From the NCBI GenBank assembly GCA_024689165.1, contig JAILDS010000112.1, positions 1 to 10,169 of the forward strand: DNA of 10,169 nucleotides. Direction: 5' to 3'. Both the position numbers and the translations under genes were made by a program. The notes beneath the pieces were generated by a model. It made no database searches, was not told where the DNA came from, and saw only the letters and a list, made by a program, of their open reading frames with translations. Origin of the DNA: Clostridia bacterium. GTDB lineage: Bacteria; Bacillota; Clostridia; Oscillospirales; Acutalibacteraceae. Shown here piece by piece: positions 6,503 through 10,169 of the stretch (the stretch's first letter is position 1; every line of letters begins with the position of its first letter).

Positions 6503-7882
6503 TCAGGCTTTTTTGGGTTTTTTTCTGAGCAGCACGATCGGCACCGCGGCGAGCAGGCACAGGACCCCGGCGACGACGAACATCATGTTCGTGGGCACGG
6601 GCTTGGTCACGCCGTAGTCGTCGACGTAGGTCAGGTTCGCCCTTATCGTGGCGATATTGCCGAGCGTCGGGCCGACAATCATCGGTATGAGCACGTAGAA
6701 GATCATCCGCACGCCCTGGAACAGCCCGACCTTGTCCTCGGGCGTGTAGTCCCTGACGCGGGCGTTCATGGCGATGCACAGCACGGCGTAGCCCAGAAGC
6801 CCCGGCAAAAACAGCAGGATGAAGCCGACGGGGCTTTTGCCGAGGGACGCGAGCAGCAGGCCCGCGGCGTTGAGCAGCACGGCCGGCAGCATGAACGGCT
6901 CCTTGCCCCGCTTGTCCATCAGCTTGCCCGCGCCGATGATGACGCCGACGGCCAGCGCGATGGCGGCGACGGCGACCGGGTACAGCCAGACCGGTATCGC
7001 CGCGAGGTCGAGCTTGGCGAGGTCGAGCCCGAGATACTTTTCAATATATATAATAAGGTATGGGAAATAGACCTGCATGCCGACGGAATACAGGCAGACC
7101 GTGACGAAGCACAGGTACAGCTTCGAATTCTCCTTAATGACCGACGGGCGGAAGCCGTAGAACAGGTCCGCCCAGTAGTTCGTGCCGGTCTTTTTAACGC
7201 CGTCGCGGGATTCCTTGAGCGTGAAGAAGCCGATCACGCCGCAAAGCGACACAATGACGCCGACGGCGATAAAGAACACGTTGTAGCCGATGGTCGAGAT
7301 GAACATCCCGAGCCCGAGCACTATGACGTTCGCGGCTATGGGGACGATGGAGAGTATGGACTCCGCCGCGCCCCTGTTGTGCTCCGTGGTGACGTCGGTG
7401 ACCCACGCGTTGAAGGCGGAGTCGTTGGCGGTCGAGCCCATGAAGGTCATAAGGCAGTCCATGACTATGACCGTCACGGCCGCGGCGCTGAGGGCCTGCG
7501 ACTCGCTCTTGAGGCCGAACAGCTTCATCATGTTCGCGGGGCTTATGAAGGCGAAGACGAGTATCGTCGCGCCCCAGACGAGGTAGCCGGCGCTTATGAA
7601 CAGCTTCCGCCTGCCGAGACGGTCGGAAAGGTTGCCCATCAGGAAGGTCGTGACGACCGCGGCGACGGCTGAGAGAGCGACGGTGAGGTTTATCGCGCTC
7701 ATGACGTCGAGAGCGGAGTCTACGGCCTCCTGCGACGCGCCGCCGTAGACGGAGTTATACAAAAACGTGTTGAAATAGACGTTTTCTATCGCCCACGCCA
7801 TCTGGCCGATCAGCCCGAAAACGAGCAGGTTGAAGAACAGCCTGCCGCCGAGCCTGTCGTTCCGGAGCCCGGAGTTGCCCAT
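6503..7882 (-). CDS. Major facilitator superfamily transporter
   Basis: A 459-residue integral membrane protein with about twelve hydrophobic segments. Motif A is seen in the loop after the second helix (GNLSDRLGRRK, 83-93), with a weaker counterpart in the second half (GKLMDKRGKEP, 319-329), as expected for the two-fold MFS repeat. The conserved-looking stretch around FNAWVTDVTTEHNRG (157-171) and the RDYTPEDKVGLFQGVRM segment (377-393) suit a sugar- or drug-type carrier of Clostridia, but the substrate cannot be read. Loops are short, and a charged tail LLRKKPKKA ends the protein. It is the first gene after a divergent promoter region and is followed closely by the secreted hydrolase, so it may import a product of that enzyme; this is inference. 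The ATG at 7882 has a moderate GGGTGA ribosome binding site six bases upstream. Confidence 0.9.
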   Translation of the reverse strand: MGNSGLRNDRLGGRLFFNLLVFGLIGQMAWAIENVYFNTFLYNSVYGGASQEAVDSALDVMSAINLTVALSAVAAVVTTFLMGNLSDRLGRRKLFISAGYLVWGATILVFAFISPANMMKLFGLKSESQALSAAAVTVIVMDCLMTFMGSTANDSAFNAWVTDVTTEHNRGAAESILSIVPIAANVIVLGLGMFISTIGYNVFFIAVGVIVSLCGVIGFFTLKESRDGVKKTGTNYWADLFYGFRPSVIKENSKLYLCFVTVCLYSVGMQVYFPYLIIYIEKYLGLDLAKLDLAAIPVWLYPVAVAAIALAVGVIIGAGKLMDKRGKEPFMLPAVLLNAAGLLLASLGKSPVGFILLFLPGLLGYAVLCIAMNARVRDYTPEDKVGLFQGVRMIFYVLIPMIVGPTLGNIATIRANLTYVDDYGVTKPVPTNMMFVVAGVLCLLAAVPIVLLRKKPKKA

Positions 7883-7924
7883 ACTATATCACCCTGTTCC
7901 TTTTTTCGATCATATTACCCGTCG

Positions 7925-7953
7925 ATTTTACATTCTTCGGCGGAAATAGTCAA
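7925..7953 (-). promoter_or_regulatory. Promoter of the MFS-hydrolase operon
   Basis: On the minus strand TTGACT (7948-7953) and TAAAAT (7925-7930) are separated by 17 bp, a good sigma-A promoter. It fires leftward into the MFS gene with a leader of about 35 bases. Its -35 box lies six bases from that of the opposing kinase promoter. Confidence 0.65.
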
Positions 7954-7959
7954 TCCATA

Positions 7960-7988
7960 TTTACATTTTTGCCCGCGTGTGATATTAT
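7960..7988 (+). promoter_or_regulatory. Promoter of the pyridoxal kinase gene
   Basis: TTTACA (7960-7965) and TATTAT (7983-7988) are 17 bp apart, and the -10 is preceded by TGA, an extended -10. The leader of about 55 bases contains a GC-rich stretch GGCGGCACTGCCGCGC and then a GGGGGGAG ribosome binding site before the ATG at 8049. Confidence 0.7.
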
Positions 7989-8048
7989 ACACCGGTCAGG
8001 CGGGCGGCACTGCCGCGCGCCGAAGGCAGAAAAAAGGGGGGAGTTCTT

Positions 8049-8888
8049 ATGAAAAGGGTCCTGACCGTACAGGACGTATCGTGTCTCGGCAAGTGCTCGC
8101 TGACGATAGCTCTGCCGGTGATCTCCGCGCTCGGGAGCGAGACCGTCATTCTTCCGACCGCAGTTCTTTCCACGCACACCATGTTCAAAAACTTCACCTG
8201 TCTCGACCTGAGCGACCAGCTCGGGCCCATAACCGAACACTGGAAAAGCGAAGGGGTGCGCTTCGACGCTATCTATACCGGTTATCTGGGCACCGCGGAG
8301 CAGATCGACATGATGAAGAAGCTGTTCTCCGACTTCAGGGGAGATGGCACCGTCGTCTTCGTCGACCCCGTCATGGCCGACAACGGCAAGCTCTACCCCG
8401 CGTTCGACCTCGCCTACGCAAAGAAGAACTCCGAGCTGTGCGCCTGCGCCGACATCATCGTGCCGAACATCACCGAAGCGGCCTTCATGACCGACATGCC
8501 CTACCGTGAGGAATACGGCGAGGACTATATAAAAGAGATGCTCTCGCGTCTGGCGGAGCTCGGCGCGAAGATCAGCGTGCTCACGGGCGTTTCGCTCTCT
8601 GCGGGCAAGACCGGCGTCATGGGCTTCGACAAAGAGACCGGCGAGTATTACGTTTATCAGAACGACCGCGTCCCCGCCTCCTACCACGGCACGGGCGACC
8701 TGTTCTCGAGCGCCTGCGTCGGCTGCATCATGCGCGGCATCGACTGGCGCGACGCGATGCGCATAGCCGCAGACTATACCGCCCGCACCATAGAGATCAC
8801 TCTGCAGAACCCCGCCAAGCCCTGGTACGGCGTGGATTTCGAAAAGACCCTGCCCGAGCTCATAAAAACGGCGGAACAGGCGTCGTAA
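8049..8888 (+). CDS. pdxY: Pyridoxal/pyridoxamine kinase (PdxY/PdxK type)
   Basis: A 279-residue cytoplasmic kinase of the ribokinase-like superfamily, predicted to phosphorylate pyridoxal (and related B6 vitamers) with ATP in the pyridoxal 5'-phosphate salvage pathway. The N-terminal VQDVSCLGKCSLT (7-19) carries substrate-binding features. DPVMADNGKLY (106-116) and PNITEA (139-144) are family motifs. The anion hole and catalytic base are in HGTGDLFSS (213-221), with D217 as the likely base. The length is typical. The gene stands alone on the plus strand, divergent from the MFS operon. It has an extended -10 promoter and a purine-rich GGGGGGAG ribosome binding site about five bases before the ATG. 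The symbol is by family resemblance; whether the enzyme prefers pyridoxal or pyridoxamine, or the related hydroxymethylpyrimidine substrate, cannot be told. Confidence 0.88.
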   Translation: MKRVLTVQDVSCLGKCSLTIALPVISALGSETVILPTAVLSTHTMFKNFTCLDLSDQLGPITEHWKSEGVRFDAIYTGYLGTAEQIDMMKKLFSDFRGDGTVVFVDPVMADNGKLYPAFDLAYAKKNSELCACADIIVPNITEAAFMTDMPYREEYGEDYIKEMLSRLAELGAKISVLTGVSLSAGKTGVMGFDKETGEYYVYQNDRVPASYHGTGDLFSSACVGCIMRGIDWRDAMRIAADYTARTIEITLQNPAKPWYGVDFEKTLPELIKTAEQAS

Positions 8889-8940
8889 AAAAACGGACGT
8901 CTCCGGGCAAGCCGGATAAAGCTTTTATTCACGCGGTATA

Positions 8941-8972
8941 CGGCGCGGCATCGGACGGTGCCGCGCCGTTTA
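8941..8972 (+). terminator. Hairpin downstream of the pyridoxal kinase gene
   Basis: CGGCGCGGCA (8941-8950) pairs perfectly with TGCCGCGCCG (8959-8968) around an 8-base loop, followed by only three T and then ACT. It lies about 50 bases past the kinase stop. The stem is strong but the T run is short, so termination is likely but not certain. Confidence 0.5.
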
Positions 8973-9053
8973 CTGTATCCGCCTCGTCTGCAAAACGTTG
9001 CCTGAATTCTGTTTGACAAGCCGCGGAGGCGGCAAAAAGGCGACGCGATGAGG

Positions 9054-9098
9054 CTCGACAGCAATTTTATCGAGTGACTCGACAAATATTTTATCGAG
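9054..9098. repeat. Two 21-bp CTCGACA...TATCGAG hairpin units
   Basis: CTCGACA-N7-TTATCGAG-like units lie at 9054-9074 and 9078-9098, 24 bp apart and nearly identical. Each has CTCGA and TCGAG arms forming a small dyad, and a decayed third unit starts near 9102 (CTTGACAAAAC). It could be a protein-binding site or a repeat family. No gene lies close enough to assign a role. Confidence 0.6.
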
Positions 9099-9217
9099 TC
9101 GCTTGACAAAACGACGGTTTTATGTAAGGGGGTTATTAGGAATGTTTTGCGTGTTCGCCCGGAATCCGGGGCGAGAATGTCGGAAACGTTTCCGAACGAA
9201 ACGCCGCGGTATCCTCC

Positions 9218-9391
9218 GTAGGGGCGGGCATCGACCGCCAGATTGCGTTCCGAGCCCCATCCCCTGCGGGATGGGCGAGGAACACAAAGGAACATTATCC
9301 CCGGCACAAACATAACTTCTCCGCCTCGCCGTCCCCGCCGGACTGGCGGGGACGCCTTCTGCGTCGATCGGGCGGTCATGCCCGCCCCTAC
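9218..9391. repeat. Repeat element bounded by inverted GTAGGGGCGGGCAT copies
   Basis: The left end (9218-9239) and the right end (9370-9391, inverted) are copies of the same 22-bp sequence, differing by one missing base. Inside are a 7-bp hairpin (CCATCCC/GGGATGG, 9257-9274) and a 10-bp hairpin (CGTCCCCGCC/GGCGGGGACG, 9330-9354). No reliable gene is visible. This and the neighbouring units account for most of the 684-base gene-free stretch 8889-9572. Confidence 0.65.
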
Positions 9392-9511
9392 AAAATCGAG
9401 CCTCATGCTGTTCACACACGAGCACCGCCGAGTGGTCGCCCGCAGCCCGGAACGTTTACGCGCAGTGCGTTTTGGAACGAAACACGGCCTTATTGCCGCA
9501 TTGGAGCGGGC

Positions 9512-9543
9512 AAAAAAAGAGGGACGGAGCCGATCCGTCCCTC
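9512..9543 (-). terminator. Intrinsic terminator of the dockerin hydrolase gene
   Basis: On the minus strand a perfect 10-bp stem (GAGGGACGGA/TCCGTCCCTC, 9519-9528 and 9534-9543, loop of five) is followed by seven T (9512-9518). It lies 30 bases past the stop at 9573, a textbook rho-independent terminator. Confidence 0.9.
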
Positions 9544-9572
9544 GTTCTGTTTATTATCGATTTGCCCCGGTC

Positions 9573-10169
9573 TTACCCTTCCAAGGGCTCGGTGACAATC
9601 TCGCCCGTCTCCTCGTCGACGGAAAGGTTGATCTTGCCGATGGCGGCGGCGAGGATGGCCCTCGCGTCGAAGGCGGTGATCTGACCGTCGTTGTCGATAT
9701 CGCCGTTGATGAAGCCGGTCTCGGTGATGTTTTCCATCTTGAGGGCGACCCTCAGCGCCGTCCTCGCGTCGTCGGCGTCCACGTCGCCGTCAAGGTCAAC
9801 GTCGCCGGGAAGGTACTTGTCGGGCACGGCCTTCGCGCTGTAGGGGCCGACCTCTCCGGTCACGCCGGAGTAGTACATGAACTGCGGGTAAAGGGCGTGG
9901 TCCCAAACGGAGCGCTGGCCGTTCTCATCGAGCAGGAAGAGGCAGACCTTCGCGAGAGACATAGTCTCTACGCCGTTATGCGGCAGGTTCTTGATGAACC
10001 AGGTGTTCTCCGGGAACAGGCAGGTGGAGGCGTCCTCCCAGTCGTCGCGGCTCATGTGGTCGTGGGTCTTGTCCTTGCACTGGGCGGTGGAACGGAACCA
10101 GTAGTCGTTGAGCTGCGGGCTGGAAGCGCCGAGGGAGGCGTAGGTGGTGTCGACGAGGCTGTCGCTCTG
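9573..10169 (-). CDS. Secreted lipase-like hydrolase with C-terminal type I dockerin (N-terminus off window)
   Basis: The last 198 codons of a gene entering from the right edge. The open frame continues to the edge, so the Met at 10055 is internal. The first visible part aligns with residues 367-470 of the hydrolase at 4545-6464: QSDSLVD matches NSDGIIP, THDHMS matches THNHVS, and EDASTCLFPENTWFI matches VDASSAYLPENTWYI, followed by a shared YPQF/FPQF segment. So this is probably a paralogous alpha/beta hydrolase, with Asp and His of the catalytic triad visible and the Ser beyond the edge. The C-terminus is a type I dockerin with two calcium loops, DVDLDGDVDADD and DIDNDGQITAFD, each followed by a helix with DAR. 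Unlike its paralogue it has no Ig-like domain or hydrophobic tail in this part. The protein is presumably exported and cohesin-bound. A strong terminator follows the stop. The substrate is unknown. Confidence 0.82.
   Translation of the reverse strand, partial: QSDSLVDTTYASLGASSPQLNDYWFRSTAQCKDKTHDHMSRDDWEDASTCLFPENTWFIKNLPHNGVETMSLAKVCLFLLDENGQRSVWDHALYPQFMYYSGVTGEVGPYSAKAVPDKYLPGDVDLDGDVDADDARTALRVALKMENITETGFINGDIDNDGQITAFDARAILAAAIGKINLSVDEETGEIVTEPLEG

Noticed and set aside
6465..6779. Upstream in-frame extension of the lipase-like gene by 105 codons
   Set aside because: It is Arg-rich, overlaps the transporter gene, and lacks a ribosome binding site, whereas M at 6464 has GGAGG and begins a signal peptide.
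6476..7672. 398-residue plus-strand open frame opposite the transporter gene
   Set aside because: Charged His/Asp/Glu-rich composition typical of the complement of a membrane protein gene; no motif.
7950..8687. 245-residue minus-strand open frame opposite the kinase gene
   Set aside because: It overlaps a well-supported kinase gene and both promoters and has no recognisable domain.
9103..9315. 70-residue plus-strand open frame and a TTGACA at 9013-9018 as a possible small gene
   Set aside because: The frame runs through the repeat element with no ribosome binding site, and the TTGACA lacks a -10 box at proper spacing.

Overview
The window looks like a chromosomal segment of a GC-rich, Gram-positive gut-type Clostridia, most likely Oscillospirales (Ruminococcaceae/Oscillospiraceae-like). 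This rests on strong GGAGG ribosome binding sites, secreted proteins with type I dockerins and Cys-rich wall-protein repeats, a clostridial-type dCMP deaminase, and GC-rich palindromic intergenic repeats. The species cannot be named from the sequence.

Layout. (1) Left edge, minus strand: the start of an XRE-type helix-turn-helix regulator (1-356, running off the window) whose last visible residues resemble a sigma-70 region 4-like segment. A promoter with a perfect 7-bp dyad lies upstream of it. (2) 448-4184, minus strand: a dCMP deaminase gene, then 25 bp later a large secreted protein of 1052 residues (signal peptide, M6 metallopeptidase, CAP domain, Ig-like domain, Cys-rich repeats, type I dockerin), followed by a good intrinsic terminator. 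(3) 4185-4544: a gene-free stretch packed with repeats, including a composite element bounded by 28-bp perfect inverted repeats. (4) 4545-7882, minus strand: an MFS transporter followed 38 bp later by a secreted lipase-like alpha/beta hydrolase. (5) 7883-8048: back-to-back divergent promoters. (6) 8049-8888, plus strand: a pyridoxal/pyridoxamine kinase of the PdxY type, with a probable terminator downstream. (7) 8889-9572: a second repeat-rich gene-free stretch. (8) 9573-10169, minus strand: the C-terminal part of a second secreted hydrolase, paralogous to the one in (4) but ending in a dockerin, with a strong intrinsic terminator.

How the parts relate. The common theme is extracellular: one secreted protease and two lipase-like hydrolases, two of these three carrying dockerins that would dock to a cohesin-bearing partner outside the window. 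The transporter next to the first hydrolase could take up a released product, but the substrate is not readable. The kinase and deaminase are housekeeping salvage enzymes with no evident link to the secreted proteins. I see no phage, CRISPR, tRNA, rRNA or transposase gene. The repeat-rich spacers and recently duplicated 123-bp coding repeats are the most unusual parts. I do not see a clear-cut new defence or biosynthetic system.
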